From Amia ocellicauda (lineage: Eukaryota > Chordata > Actinopteri > Amiiformes > Amiidae), in contig NC_089851.1 in NCBI RefSeq assembly GCF_036373705.1, positions 58,111,593 to 58,175,592 of the forward strand: DNA of 64,000 nt. Direction: 5' to 3'. How positions within the stretch are numbered: the first letter of the stretch is position 1; each line of letters opens with the position of its first letter. Under the pieces are notes generated by a model that was not told where the DNA came from, did no database searches, and saw only the letters and a list, made by a program, of their open reading frames with translations. Positions 33,851-44,852 of the stretch are shown here, one piece after another. Made by a program: the position numbers and the translations under genes.

Positions 33851-34283
33851 TGAAGTTTTGAGTTTTGAAAGAGAAAAGCAAGATCAAGAGTGTAAATATG
33901 TATAGGAATATTTAGTTATGGCAGCTTCTGCCATGCTGTACATTGGCAAAAAGAAGATGGCTTCACTCACATCTATGCAAGTGTACACTCAGCATTTGTT
34001 GCAGAAATTAATGAAAGCAATACTAGTTTCAGTACTGTACTTCGCAAAAACATATTTGCATATTTGTTCAAAACTTGTACTTTAATATTTTTGCGATATC
34101 TAACACTGATAGTCCTACATTGTTTCATGTGTGCATGTATTTAAACAAAACAAAAACAAACAAAAAACAACATTGTTCTCTTTTCTTTGCTAAAACTATT
34201 TTTGTTACATTGAATCAGGGGTATGCATACATCTGGAAGGCACACTATATGTAATGGTAAGTTACAACAACATAAATGACACA

Positions 34284-34336
<53 letters not shown>

Positions 34337-35900
34337 CATCACAGTATAGTTCTTAAAAGATCATATATCAAGCAGATTTAAACAAATTAAAAATGTCTAT
34401 TATAATGACTGGCTATTATACAGTACACACTAGAAGCACCGACATTTCAAACTACCTACAAGAGCCAAAACTATAGTATAATAATGATCAAATAAAAAAC
34501 TTTATTTGCGTTTATGCAGCTAAAATGCTGTAGGCATATTTAATACATATATTTAGGAAAAGTCAGGAATTGGTATCCATAGTGTATTCAGGAACACATA
34601 GTAATTCAAATTAAATCAGTCAAACTGACCAGCCGTGCACTTCTAGAGTTAAATTATAAAGGCATATCATGCAAAAGATCACATCACGTGTACAGTATCA
34701 GCACACAAACTACAGGGTCACAAGCCGCTAATGGGAAACTAAACTTTGGATTCAAACTCGATTTGTAAGGAAATATTGAAGACAAGGAAAGGTTTTCTGT
34801 TTCATTTGCATGCAATGCTTTTCTTACAAGAGCAGTGTAGTTTACAGTATAATTTGTGAGCACCCATTTGCTGTAGCAATTATAATTTAGTTTGCTTATT
34901 ATAATGATTTGGTGTTTTTTAAATATATATTCCTATATATATATATTTTACCATTAATGTTACAGCGTTGTTTTTATTTTAATAAGTGCCCGATTAATCA
35001 GCAATTGCCCATTGATTAACCGATCAAATATTTGAATGGACTGACAGCCTTAATATATATGTGTGTGTGTTATTGTAATGAAATGTATGGTTTGTATTAT
35101 TATTAGCAACTGTACGCTATCCAAAACAGAGGTATGGAATATTTTGCTTTTGACAGCTTAAAAAGAAAAATATGTGAACAAAGACCAATCAAGGCTAACT
35201 TACCAGTATACAAAATAACATTTATAAATATAAATGTAAAACTTTTTGAAGAGCCGGTATTAATGTTTTGTATAAACTGTATAATGTTTTATATTAATGA
35301 TTGAAAAACATGTCAACAGAGCCAATTGTATTAATTGTCAAGCAAGCAAATTTTAGCAAGGCTGTTCTGACACTCCCAGCATCTCCTTCAAGATTTCTGT
35401 GGCTAATCTGTGGCTGGAGAGGTCACCTCATCATTATTGATCAACAGTTGCTTTGAGAACTATGAGACCAGACCTCTGCCAGTAGATCAAAGGAAGCCAT
35501 CTTGATATGTTTATTCATTTATTTACAGTAGTTTACAATTAAGATTAAACATAAATTAGTACATTTTGTGCACCCCCAATTCCTAATATGAGGGGCAAAG
35601 CTAACGAACTGAGCTTCCGTCCCTCAGTCCCAACAGCTTTCATATGATATTATTTTAATATAGTGATACAACATTTTGTGACATTCCTGTTTTGGATGCC
35701 CTATTTTTCAAGTTTGATTGTAATACATGAGTGTTATTAAAGTTTTAACTTAGAGTTACAGACTACATTTGCTGGGCACATCTAAAGACTAGCAAAAATT
35801 TATATTTGGATTTCGTTTTGTGAAAATTACTTCACGCTGGGGAATGATTTATTGCAGGATTTACATATGGTAAGAACAGTATAATTATTAATACTATGTA
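33851..35900. other. AT-rich sequence, no gene seen
   Basis: Apart from the (TA)n tract and short AT-rich repeats, nothing recognised on either strand. Confidence 0.5.
34285..34334. repeat. (TA)n microsatellite
   Basis: 25 TA units. Confidence 0.95.
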
Positions 35901-36174
35901 TGTGTAACAACGGATATAAAGTGCTCAGTTTAATTTATTTAAAAATGTGTTATGCTAATTTAGGTAAGGTAGCTGGGGTTTATTAGGGTGTGTGCAGGGG
36001 TTTTAGAGTTGGTGACCACGTGTGTGGAGCAACACCTGGAACTGTGTGAACTTCTTCTGGGCAAGAGGCGCTTAGTTTTTTCTTAGTTTTTTTAGTTTTT
36101 TTCTTCAATAAATCTAGCAGCAAGTAAGCAAACGATTTGTGGGCTACTTGTTTTCCCCCGCTGAAAATACTACA
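35901..36174 (+). mobile_element. 5' LTR of a Gypsy-like element, with primer-binding site
   Basis: Starts near TGTGTAACAACGG and ends in TACA. It carries a TATAAA near 35,914 and an AATAAA at 36,107. Directly after it, TTGGCATCAGAAATGAGG (36,175 on) looks like a primer-binding site plus leader. Only the LTR and a short leader remain. The exact left edge is uncertain. Fossil. Confidence 0.5.
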
Positions 36175-37145
36175 TTGGCATCAGAAATGAGGATGGACAC
36201 TTACGGCTCCTGGCCAGCAGACAGGGGAGGAGGGGGCGCAGGCCAGAGACTCCAGCTCTTCAGGCAGCCAAGCGTGAGCGGCAGAAAAACCGGCAGTGTG
36301 TACAGTGTCGGTCTGCTGTGTATCGCTGTTTCAATAATTAAATTATTATTATTATTTATCTCTTGGCAGACACCCTTATCCTTACAAAACAAAATAATAA
36401 ATAATAATTCATAATAACCAATAAAATGCCCCCCCAATGCTACAGTATGTAAGTTACTATAAGTACATGTAAGTTATTGTTAACAGTAGTAAGCTACTAG
36501 TAGTAGTTTTTGAAAATAATCGAAACGTTAAACGATTTGAAAAAGGTGTTTAAGGAAAATAAGCTAAGGCTATTAGATAAGGATAATATAGGGAATTAAT
36601 TGGCTGGTATGTATACTATGTTTCTACCAAAGTTGTAACAGGAGTTGGAATTTTGGGGGTAGAAGAAAAGCTGTAAAAATCCTCAGATTAAACTTAATGG
36701 ATAATTATTTACTGAATATTGGCATATATCATTTGTTTGTACATTTTCTTATCTTGAAAATTATCAAAAAGAAATATAACAAACATTAGAATTAGAGTTA
36801 CCCTGTGTTAGACTTGTGTCCTTAATTAGAGATAATTAGAGTTGCCTTGTGATAGACTGGTGTTGCTGCAGGGTTGGGCTTCGGAACACTTTAATTTTGT
36901 TAAAAAGTAAACAAAATTGGAAACATATATATACACACACATTTAATTGCATGTAATTAACTTAATTAAAAAAAAGTAAATTAAAAACTAAAACAGTAAA
37001 ATACGTGTATACAAAAAAACAAATCAGTCTGTTACTATTTTTATATTATACATACTTATTTAAAATAACACATCATCCAATAGGCTTCTGGTTTGGAGCC
37101 AAACAATAGCACTAAATGCTACTCCTCATTGCTAATTGCAATAGA
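36175..37145. other. LTR leader remnant and AT-rich sequence
   Basis: GC-richer leader to about 36,330, then tctcttggcagacacccttatcc (36,358-36,380 region), a motif I recall from fish repeats, then AT-rich sequence with no gene. Confidence 0.4.
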
Positions 37146-37149
37146 TTGA

Positions 37150-37345
37150 TTGCATTTTTTTTTTACTTTGGATAGTTATGTCTGCTACTACAGGGAGAAG
37201 CTGTTCGATCTCCTCCACAGTCTTCAATCCCATCTGCCGTAGAAGGTCCTCCACTGGGGCAAGCAATTGCTCCCCTTTCTCTGTGAACAGTAGGAAACCT
37301 TCTTCGGTGTCACAGAACCTCAGGATGGTTTTCTGTTTCTTTTCT
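37150..37345 (-). pseudogene. Orphan exon-like stretch
   Basis: About 60 open codons on the minus strand with sensible composition (RFCDTEEGFLLFTEKGEQLL, then VEDLLRQMGLKTVEEIEQLL). No start codon near the beginning, so it may be an exon piece. No domain recognised. It adjoins the LINE fragment. Confidence 0.35.
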
Positions 37346-37375
37346 GTTTTTTATGTTGACTCCTGAATGAGAATT

Positions 37376-37884
37376 AATTAGATGCTTTTCTGGTTTTACC
37401 CAATTTATCCTGATTTCTAAAGGAATTAACGGAATGTAAAAAAGATTTGGAGAGGTTGAGCTTGAGGTGGTGTGAGTGCATCCAGGCAGAGATAGCAGAC
37501 AAGCAGGAAGAGATGCAAGAGGGGATGAGAATGTCGGAGGAGGGAAAAGACAGGAAGATCTGGGCATCATCTGTGTAAAAATGGTAAGAGAAACCATGGG
37601 ATGCAATGAGGGGGCCCAGGGAGTGAGTGTAGAGAGAGGACAAGAGGGGACCCAGAATGGAGCCTTGGGTTACACCTGTGAGGAGAGGTTGGGGCGTGGA
37701 TGAGGAACCTCGCCATGTCACTTGGTAGGTCCCGTCGCTGAGGTAGGAGTAGAACCAGGTGAGAGCAGTTCAGAGATTCCAAGGTCAGCGAGGCAGGAGA
37801 GGAGGATGGAGTGATCGACAGTGTCAAATTCTGCAGAGAGATTGAGGAGGATGAGGACTGAGGAGAAGAAGGCCACCCAAGCAC
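37376..37884 (-). mobile_element. LINE reverse-transcriptase fragment (CR1/L2-like)
   Basis: On the minus strand, in order: NLSAEFDTVDHSILLSC (RT motif with first catalytic Asp), then TWRGSSSTPQPLLTGVTQGS, SILGPLLSSLYTHSLGPL and FYTDDAQIFLSFPSSD. The last is the usual YADD box with Thr in place of Ala. The parts lie in more than one frame, with a frameshift near 37,720. Endonuclease, N-terminal RT and 3' end are missing. A 5'- and 3'-truncated dead copy. Confidence 0.8.
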
Positions 37885-38059
37885 AGCTGAGGGAGTCAGT
37901 GACTGTAATTACATAAAATCCATTACCAGTAAAAACATGGAATATGCATACCTTACAAAGGTTACAGATTTTTTTTTTATCATTCTTGCCTCACAGAATT
38001 ACAGACCAGTTGCAGCAGTGAAGTTGAAACTCAAGAACCTTCTTGTTTGTTTAGATTTG

Positions 38060-38222
38060 CACTCTTCTCACAGAACTGGTAACTGAAGTGCCCATAGGAA
38101 ACCCACACAGACAGAGGTAGATCATGTGAACTCCACACAGACAAGCCCCCAAGCCAGGACTCAAACCCCAGACCCCTGTACCGGTGAGGCAGCAGTGCTA
38201 ACCACCATGCCACCACACTGCC
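38060..38222 (-). mobile_element. tRNA-derived SINE (head part)
   Basis: The minus strand begins ggtggcatggtggttagcac (A-box region), has the B box gggtttgagtcc, then tctgtgtggagttcacatg. This is the head of a common fish tRNA-derived SINE; the 3' body is missing. It abuts a Tc1 remnant. Confidence 0.7.
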
Positions 38223-38786
38223 AGGTCAATCAAGGTGTGGATGGAGGACCACCAGATCAAGACCCTGTTATGGCCAGCCCAATCTCCAGACCTGAACCCC
38301 ATTGAAAACCTCTGGAATGTGATGGATGGAAGATGGATGGTCACAAGCCATCAATCAAAGCCGAGTTGCTTGAATTTGTGCGCCAGGAGTGGCATAAAGT
38401 CACCCAACAGCGATGTGAAAGACTGGTGGAGAGCATGCCAAGACGCATGAATGCTTTGATTGAAAATCACCAAATATTAATTTCTGAACACTTTGTAAGT
38501 TAAAACATTAGTATTATGTTGTTTAAAAATTAATATGAACTTATTTTCTTTGCATTATTTGAGGTCTGACAACACTGCATCTTTTTTGTAATTTTGTCCA
38601 GTTGTACATTTCTGCAAATAAATGCTCTAAATGACAATATTTTTATTTGGAATTTGGGAAAAATGTTTTCAGCAGTTTATAGAATAAAACAAAAATGTTC
38701 ATTTTACCAAAACATATACCTATAAATAGTAAAACCAGAGAAACTGATAATTGTGCACTGGTCTCTTAATTTTTTCCAGAGCTGTA
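38222..38786 (+). mobile_element. Tc1-like transposon, 3' part
   Basis: Encodes the C-terminal transposase end: PAQSPDLNPIENLWNVM holds the last catalytic acid of the DD34E triad, then SMPRRMNALIENHQ in a shifted frame, so it is broken. The right terminal repeat reads, inverted, TACAGCTCTGGAAAAAATTA (end at 38,786). The 5' half, including DNA-binding domain and first two catalytic residues, is missing. Confidence 0.8.
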
Positions 38787-38925
38787 TACACCTTTATATG
38801 TGCTGCCATATCAAACATTTAACACTAAAGCATGTTGTGAATAAATGTTATGCTTTGGAATTTTAATATTGACATGAATAGACAATCCATGCAAGTAAAC
38901 TCAAACACACAATAACAAGTGGTAT

Positions 38926-39389
38926 TGTCACTGTTGTATCCCACACATCCCGCAATTCACAAGCTCCCCTGCAGAGGTCAGCATCACCGGAATTCTAAAC
39001 CCTCACATTCCCCAGCAATCAGCCACTTAACATTCCTCGGCACCATGTGCACTTGTTCTATCATCCTCGAACTCCCATTGGACCAGCACCCTCCTTCACC
39101 GTCCTCTGCTCCTCTCTGCTACACATATAAACCCCTCTGTGACTTTAATTCACTGCTAAGTCTTGTATCCTTTTGTTATTGATTGTTTACAACCTCCACG
39201 TGTTCCTCCACCAATTCCCGTATTCTCCCTACCAGCCTGTTTGCCTGATCATTGACCCCCTGCTTGTCTTATCGACCAGGACTTGTGGATTTCCCTGGAC
39301 ATTACGGTTTGCCGGCATTGACCACAGCCTGTTTCTGACCACCTCTCACTCCGCACCTGGGTTCCCCGCCATGGCAGTCCTTCGTTACA
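38926..39389. mobile_element. Solo LTR (LTR retrotransposon fossil)
   Basis: 464 bp, begins TGTCACTG and ends TTACA, flanked by the 5-bp duplication GGTAT (38,921-38,925 and 39,390-39,394). A TATAAA lies near 39,126. No internal region left, as expected after LTR-LTR recombination. Probably Gypsy-like. The right duplication abuts the end of a Tc1 element. Confidence 0.75.
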
Positions 39390-39392
39390 GGT

Positions 39393-40885
39393 ATACAATC
39401 CGGTCCATAAATATTTGGACAGACCCAATTGTCAATTTGGCTCTGTACACCATCACAATGGATTGGAAAGGAAACAATCAAGATGTGCTTTAAGTGTAGA
39501 CTTTCATCTTTAATTGGAGGGTAGTTACATCCAAATCGGGTGAATGGTGTAGGAATTAAACCAATTTTTATGTGGTCCCCCCAATTTTAGGGGCTCAAAA
39601 GTATTTGGACAAACTAACATAATCATTAATTAAATTGTGAGTTTCAATACTTGGTTGTGATGCGGGACAGTGGCCTGTCCGAATGCCAAATATATTTGCA
39701 CCATTGTTGCAGTAAGATTGTGTAACCCATGTATGAATTTAAGCTTTGTGTATTGCTCCGCAGAGGACAGGTGCAGTAGTTCTGTGTAGCTGATTTTTAG
39801 AAAAACATTTTCATCCAAGGCTATAGAGAAAACAGAAGACAAAGGAGAAGTCTGTGATCAAGTTTGGGGTACATCATTGACGTCATCCAGTTGCCCAGCA
39901 ACCAAAGGGAGTCATCTTGTATATGATAGCATGTTCTTTAGAAAAACCTTAGATGTGTCTTGCTGACTGACCATCTCCAGAGCACTTAGTTGTAGCTGAA
40001 TAAACTATTTTGGTATTATTTCAGTTAAATCGGGTCCTGAGTATTCCTTGTCCGCCTGTTTATTGAGGGAGTAAAATTTCTCCCTATCAGTTGCAAATCC
40101 TTTGCAGTCAATGACTGCCTGAAGTCTGGAACCCATAGACATCACCAGATGCTGGGTTTCTTCCCTGGTGATGCTATGCCAGGCCTGCACTACAGCTGTC
40201 TTTAGATCCTGCTTGTTCTTGGGGTGTTTTGCCTTAGATATCAAAACAAACCAATCAGAGAGCAAAAACATTAGGTGTGGCCAAATCCACTAATAAGAAC
40301 GTACTGGTGAGCGCAGGAACACCAAAAGGCCAGGAACACCACGGAAAACAACTGTGGTGGATGACAGAATTTTTTCCCTGGTGAGGAAAACCCCTTCACA
40401 ACAGTTGGCTAGATCAAGAATACCCTCCAGGAGGTAGGCGTATCTGTGTCAATGTCAACAATCAAGAGAACACTTCACCAGAGTACATCTTGTGGTAAAC
40501 CCTCTGTATTTAAACAGGAAATGGGAAGACCATATTAGAGTTTGGCAAAAAACATCTAAAGAACCCTGTACAGTTCTGGAACAACATCTTATGTACAGAT
40601 GAGACAAAGATCAACTTGTACCAGAATGATGGGAAGAGAAGAGTATGGAGAAGGGAAGGAACTGCTCATGATCTGAAGCATACCACCTCATCTGTGAAAC
40701 ATGGTGAAGGTAGTGTTATGGTAAGGGCATGTATGGCTGTCAAGAGAACTGGTTGACTTTTGACAAAAGCAGCAGGATGAATTCTGAAATGTTTAGGGCT
40801 ATGTTATCTGCTCAGATTCAGCCAAATGATTCAAAACTCATTTAACAGCACTTCACAGTGCAGATCAACAATAATGCGAAAGCAG
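39393..40885. mobile_element. Tc1-like transposon with internal inversion
   Basis: The left terminal repeat starts TACAATCCGGTCCATAAATA. From 40,271 down to about 40,065, on the minus strand, lies the transposase C-terminal part (QAWHSITREETQHLVMSMGS). From about 40,255 to 40,885, on the + strand, lie the N-terminal and central parts of the same family (PGTPRKTTVVDDRIFSLV; CTDETKINLYQNDGKRRVWR, with a catalytic Asp). The halves meet head to head near 40,250, so part of the element was inverted. About 400 bp of unrelated sequence (39,650-40,060) also interrupts the C-terminal side. Dead copy. Confidence 0.7.
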
Positions 40886-40951
40886 GTAGAGGAAAGCAAC
40901 CCCAAGAAGACTACCGTCACCAGCCACGAAACCAGACGGCTTCATGCCCTA

Positions 40952-41023
40952 GGGCTCGTTCAGGAGTTGAACACAGGACCTCTCGCACACTAAGTGAGAA
41001 TCATACTCCTAGACCAACGGGCC
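40952..41023 (-). pseudogene. Isolated inverted tRNA-Pro pseudogene
   Basis: 72 nt on the minus strand, alignable throughout to the array tRNA. The loop TTAGTGT would give anticodon AGT, the anticodon stem has a mismatch, and T arm and acceptor are altered. Clearly decayed. Confidence 0.8.
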
Positions 41024-41255
41024 AACTGAACAAGTGGCTTCACAAAGTTCTCCTCCTCAACAACACACTACATGTCGTCCTCCTCCTCCTCCTCCTCCTC
41101 AACAACCACAACAAACTTGCATAATACACATTTGTTTTATAGAAAAACACACAGATGACAGTCTGATTTCCCTTCAGCTGCACAGGCAACAGCATCTGAG
41201 GTCAAAAGCCCTCTTGTGCAGAGGAGCCCAAAAGCTGGCTTTTGACAGAGAGCAC
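41024..41255 (-). repeat. Array-unit flank remnant, upstream of the isolated tRNA
   Basis: On the minus strand: the downstream flank of a previous unit (gggctcctctgcacaagagg, then gaaatcagactgtcatctgt), GTT-like and GAG tracts around acatgtagtgtgttgttg, then only about 30 bp before the tRNA. The 280-bp spacer of array units is absent. Confidence 0.8.
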
Positions 41256-42008
41256 ACTGTTCAGTGACCACTTAATAAGTAGGACTAATCATTTCTTATT
41301 TTTTACAGAATAGGACACAGAAATAACTTATGATTACTTATTTGTTATCTACATTTTACTTTTCATAGTATTTCCAAACGTTTTTTATCGATGTATGAAC
41401 AAACACAACCATTGAGACACACACTATTAGAGATTTTTCGTTTTATTTTCTTTATGAATGTAATGCAAAACAATATAGAGTAACAGTGACAAAAAGTGCC
41501 AGGGGTTTATGACAATACAGAAAGCACATTATAGAAAAGACCTGAAAAACACACAAGCACTACATCAGAGATACCACGCATTAAGTCCCTTCCCTGCGCT
41601 GTAGGCTCCATAGCGCTGCATCACTGCTGCCTCTCGCTAATCTCAAGATGGAGCTGGGGGTAGGTGTTCCATGGCCAGGCTGTCGTTCCCTCTGCCAAGT
41701 GTGTACAGGCCAAGATACCTCCATTACTTCAATCACTACATCTTCCGCTGACTTCTATAGGGGGCTGCGTGAACTACTGAAGTAATGCTGTAGAGATAAG
41801 TGTCCTTAAACTGGGAAATGGAAATAAAGATTAAGTAAGCATCACTCATTGAAGAAATGCATCACAGTGTCTCTGTCAGCCTGTACAGCAGCGCATGTTT
41901 GCTGTAGCCAACATTTATTCAGTGCCAAATTTCCTTGCACAAAGCCATAGCAGATTCTCAAGCCCTCCCATGTTGTTGATTATCTTGTATCCATGTATTA
42001 AGAATAAT
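41256..42008. other. Mostly unassigned sequence
   Basis: Contains one weak minus-strand exon-like stretch (41,581-41,754). Nothing else recognised. Confidence 0.4.
41581..41754 (-). other. Weak exon-like stretch
   Basis: 57 open codons on the minus strand after an acceptor-like ccccctatag, including AEDVVIEVMEVSWPVHTWQ. An AATAAA lies about 135 nt past the stop (41,442-41,447). No domain; could be chance. Confidence 0.22.
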
Positions 42009-42237
42009 GGTAATGCTTTATTTTAAGTGTCCATTATAAACAATCTATTAACATGTTATGTTATTATTATATGATTAATTTTACAAATTATAAATATATT
42101 AGACATTTTTAAACTTTTTTGCTATAATATGTTTTAAGGTATTTAATAACATATTTAATAAAGGGTATAATAACATGACATTTGCACATCGATATCAATC
42201 TATTATCATTAACTGCCATGCCAGTTAATTGCTGCTA

Positions 42238-42490
42238 TTATCCATCCATTTTTGAAACCAGTTATCCTGGCGAAGGTCGCCGAGCACTGATCCCGGCAGG
42301 CAAAGGGCACAAGGCAGGAATACACCCAGGACGGGACCCCAGTCCATCGCTGGGCAACACACACACACACACACACACACGCAGACACACCCACATACAG
42401 GGCAATTTAGAGAAGCCAATTAACCTAACCCACATGTCTTTGGACGGTGGGAGGAAACCCACGTGGACACGGGGAGAACATGCAAACTAC
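42238..42490 (-). mobile_element. SINE body and tail inserted in the MITE
   Basis: On the minus strand: catgttctccccgtgtcc, gtccaaagacatgtgggtta, a (TG)n run, then a tail ending in aatggatggata. This is the body and tail of a common fish SINE type; the tRNA-derived head is missing. Confidence 0.75.
42356..42380. repeat. (CA)n microsatellite
   Basis: About 12 CA units inside the SINE body. Confidence 0.9.
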
Positions 42491-42615
42491 ATAGTATAGC
42501 AAAAATGTTTAAATAAAAATGTCTAATATATTTATAATTTGTAATAATCATATAACAATAACATAATCAATAATTTGTTAATAGATTGTTTATAATGGAC
42601 ACTTGTTACCATAAT

Positions 42616-43011
42616 AACTAATGTATGTTATCTATCTGTATGTAATGCTGTTGTCCTATAAGTCCTTACATTTGTAAACAGGGATTTTTGAAATAACCAT
42701 TACTTATTTTGTGAAAAAACAGGGAAACAGAAATAAGGAATGAGTAACTATTACTTATTTCTTCATACTACTAGAATCAGAATTCACAGAAAAAGTAATA
42801 AACAATAAAGATAAAAATAAATAACCATTACTTATTTAAAAAAAAAAAAAACAGGAACCAGAAATAAATAAGTAAACTTTACTTATTTTGCAGAAAAAAA
42901 TAAAACAGTTTATTATTAATATATTGAGGAAACAATGAAAAAAATAACCATTACTTATTTTTTGAAAAATAAGGAATCTACTTCATAGAGGTTCTGAAAT
43001 CAGCATACTTC
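42616..43011. repeat. AT-rich repeats of aataaccattacttattt
   Basis: At least four diverged copies of ccattacttatttt followed by A-rich runs (42,697, 42,750, 42,823 and 42,947 regions). Non-coding. Confidence 0.5.
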
Positions 43012-43190
43012 TCATGGCAGGAAAGGAAACTGGAAGCCTTTTGACACATTTCTTGACTTTGATTGAAGATTTTCCAGTATTTTAATCAGACCTCCTGCCA
43101 GAATATATTCTGCAGTGGGTTTCAGAATGGGCTGCCAAAACTGCATAATCTCCTCCACCAACCTTTCCTGGTTTTCCTTTGTTTGGTAAA
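43012..43190 (-). pseudogene. Orphan exon-like stretch
   Basis: About 60 open codons after an acceptor-like cttccataaatgcag. Sensible protein-like composition (QERLVEEIMQFWQPILKPT, GGLIKILENLQSK). It ends at a stop at 43,012. No domain recognised; no neighbouring exons seen. Confidence 0.35.
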
Positions 43191-43199
43191 ACTGCATTT

Positions 43200-43720
43200 A
43201 TGGAAGATACCCTTACAAAAATAAAATATTTAAAAATATATATTATTCTGAAATATGAAATGTATTTTAATGTATTAATATGTTTTATAAATGTGCATAC
43301 CATTTTATAATATATGGTGAAAATATTCTTTTAAATATCAATTGCACTGTCACTTGATACAGAAATATGGTCAAATACACTATATTATACAATACAAATA
43401 TTGCTTAATATAACTTAAGTATATTCAGAATTATATGTAAACTTGTTTTTAATATATCTATAATTATATGCAAATATACTGTAACATCTACACATGTATT
43501 TTATACTAAATATATAAAAATGCATACATATATGTCCCCTTATAATATACATTTAGTATACTGCTAAATACACAACAATCTCATATTGCATGTATTGTAT
43601 ACTGTGAATATATTAGACTGCAAAAATGTTGCATTCTAAATATACTGGTAGAATATATTTGGATAAACTTCCAAACACATGTATACATGAAGTGTAACTT
43701 AAAACATTGGGATACTTCAA
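43200..43720. other. AT-rich sequence, no gene seen
   Basis: Simple AT-rich words with frequent tatat; nothing recognised. Confidence 0.5.
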
Positions 43721-43724
43721 TACT

Positions 43725-44265
43725 TTAATAGATTTCACTTGGTGTTTGACCCCCTTTTGCCTTCAGAACTGCCTTAATTCTACGTGGCATTGATTCAACA
43801 AGGTGCTGAAAGCATTCTTTAGAAATGTTGGCCCATATTGATAGGATAGCATCTTGCAATTGATGGAGATTTGTGGGATGCACATCCAGGGCACGAAGCT
43901 CCCGTTCCACCACATCCCAAAGATGCTCTATTGGGTTGAGATCTGGAGACTGTGGGGGCCAGTTTAGTACAGTGAACTCATTGTCATGTTCAAGAAACCA
44001 ATTTGAAATGATTCGACCTTTGTGACATGGTGCATTATCCTGCTGGAAGTAGCCATCAGAGGATGGGTACATGGTGGTCATAAAGGGATGGACATGGTCA
44101 GAAACAATGCTCAGGTAGGCCGTGGCATTTAAACGATGCCCAATTGGCACTAAGGGGCATAAAGTGTGCCAAGAAAACATCCCCCACACCATTACACCAC
44201 CACCACCAGCCTGCACAGTGGTAACAAGGCATGATGGATCCATGTTCTCATTCTGTTTAGGGCAT
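43725..44265 (-). mobile_element. Tc1-like transposase, C-terminal half
   Basis: 172 open codons containing YFQQDNAPCHKGRIISNWF (second catalytic Asp), PPQSPDLNPIEHLWDVVERE (final Glu of DD34E) and HLVESMPRRIKAVLKAKGG (family C-terminal end). The N-terminal DNA-binding domain and first catalytic Asp are absent, so it cannot be active. The open frame of this half suggests a fairly recent copy. A different Tc1 family from those at 38,222 and 39,393. Confidence 0.85.
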
Positions 44266-44769
44266 GTATTACAGATTCATTCAAAAAGGTCTCACTTTAG
44301 ATTTGAGGAAACACTATTTACTTGTATCAGCGGTCATTCATTTGTCATTAATAGTTCTTCCAATTTCCGACCTTTTAGTTCCAGAGACCAATGTTTTGGT
44401 ACCAGCTAAAAAACAAAAAAAACAAATGTACATTAATTGGACAAATATGAAATATATAGTTACATGTAAAATATGGCCCAATATACAACGCTACAATTAT
44501 TACAATTTACTTGCACTGTAATTACACGGTAACAAGAGTGAATTGACCAAGTAGTTTGTGTATAGTTAATTCAATTATTAAATACTAGTATGGATGATGT
44601 ATGATTACAGAACGAGCTTACATACACTAAACAAGTAGTATGGCTTATTTACATGTAGTGTGTGTTTTTAACTTTACATATTCATGTAAAATGCTGCCAA
44701 CCTTTGTGATGTTACCGATGACCTTAAACTCACCCCTTCTTAAAGTGTAACCACATGTGGTGATCAGGT
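44266..44769. other. AT-rich sequence, no gene seen
   Basis: No repeat or coding segment recognised. Confidence 0.5.
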
Positions 44770-44852
44770 GAGGGTCTGCCTCAAGCAGTTATGTGCTTGC
44801 CCAGGAGAACATGCAATATTGCCTATTAGCTTGGCTCGTTGGTCTAGGGGTA
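44770..44852 (+). pseudogene. Diverged array edge: 5' flank and tRNA-Pro 5' part
   Basis: 44,770-44,832 is a diverged copy of the array's tRNA 5' flank (ctcaagcagttatgtgcttg against the array's caaagcagttacgcgcttg). 44,833-44,852 is the first 20 nt of tRNA-Pro. It then jumps to gataggaggaggacg, into near-perfect array sequence. Confidence 0.8.

Larger units (their letters stand above)
42009..42610. mobile_element. MITE with about 120-bp inverted repeats, host of a SINE
   Basis: 42,009-42,127 and the inverse of 42,497-42,610 match closely (both contain aagtgtccattataaacaat and aaattataaatatattagac). ATAAT occurs directly outside both ends (42,004-42,008; 42,611-42,615). Ends start ggtaa, like the MITE at 15,801. 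No coding capacity. Confidence 0.75.

Noticed and set aside
38031-38216. Minus-strand 61-codon frame beginning MVAWWLALLP
   Set aside because: It is the translated SINE head, not a gene.
40858-41267. Open frames across the isolated tRNA-Pro unit
   Set aside because: They cross the tRNA pseudogene and the GAG tract in antisense.
42209-42499. Cys/Val-rich and Thr/His-rich frames at the CA repeat
   Set aside because: Translation of the microsatellite within the SINE.
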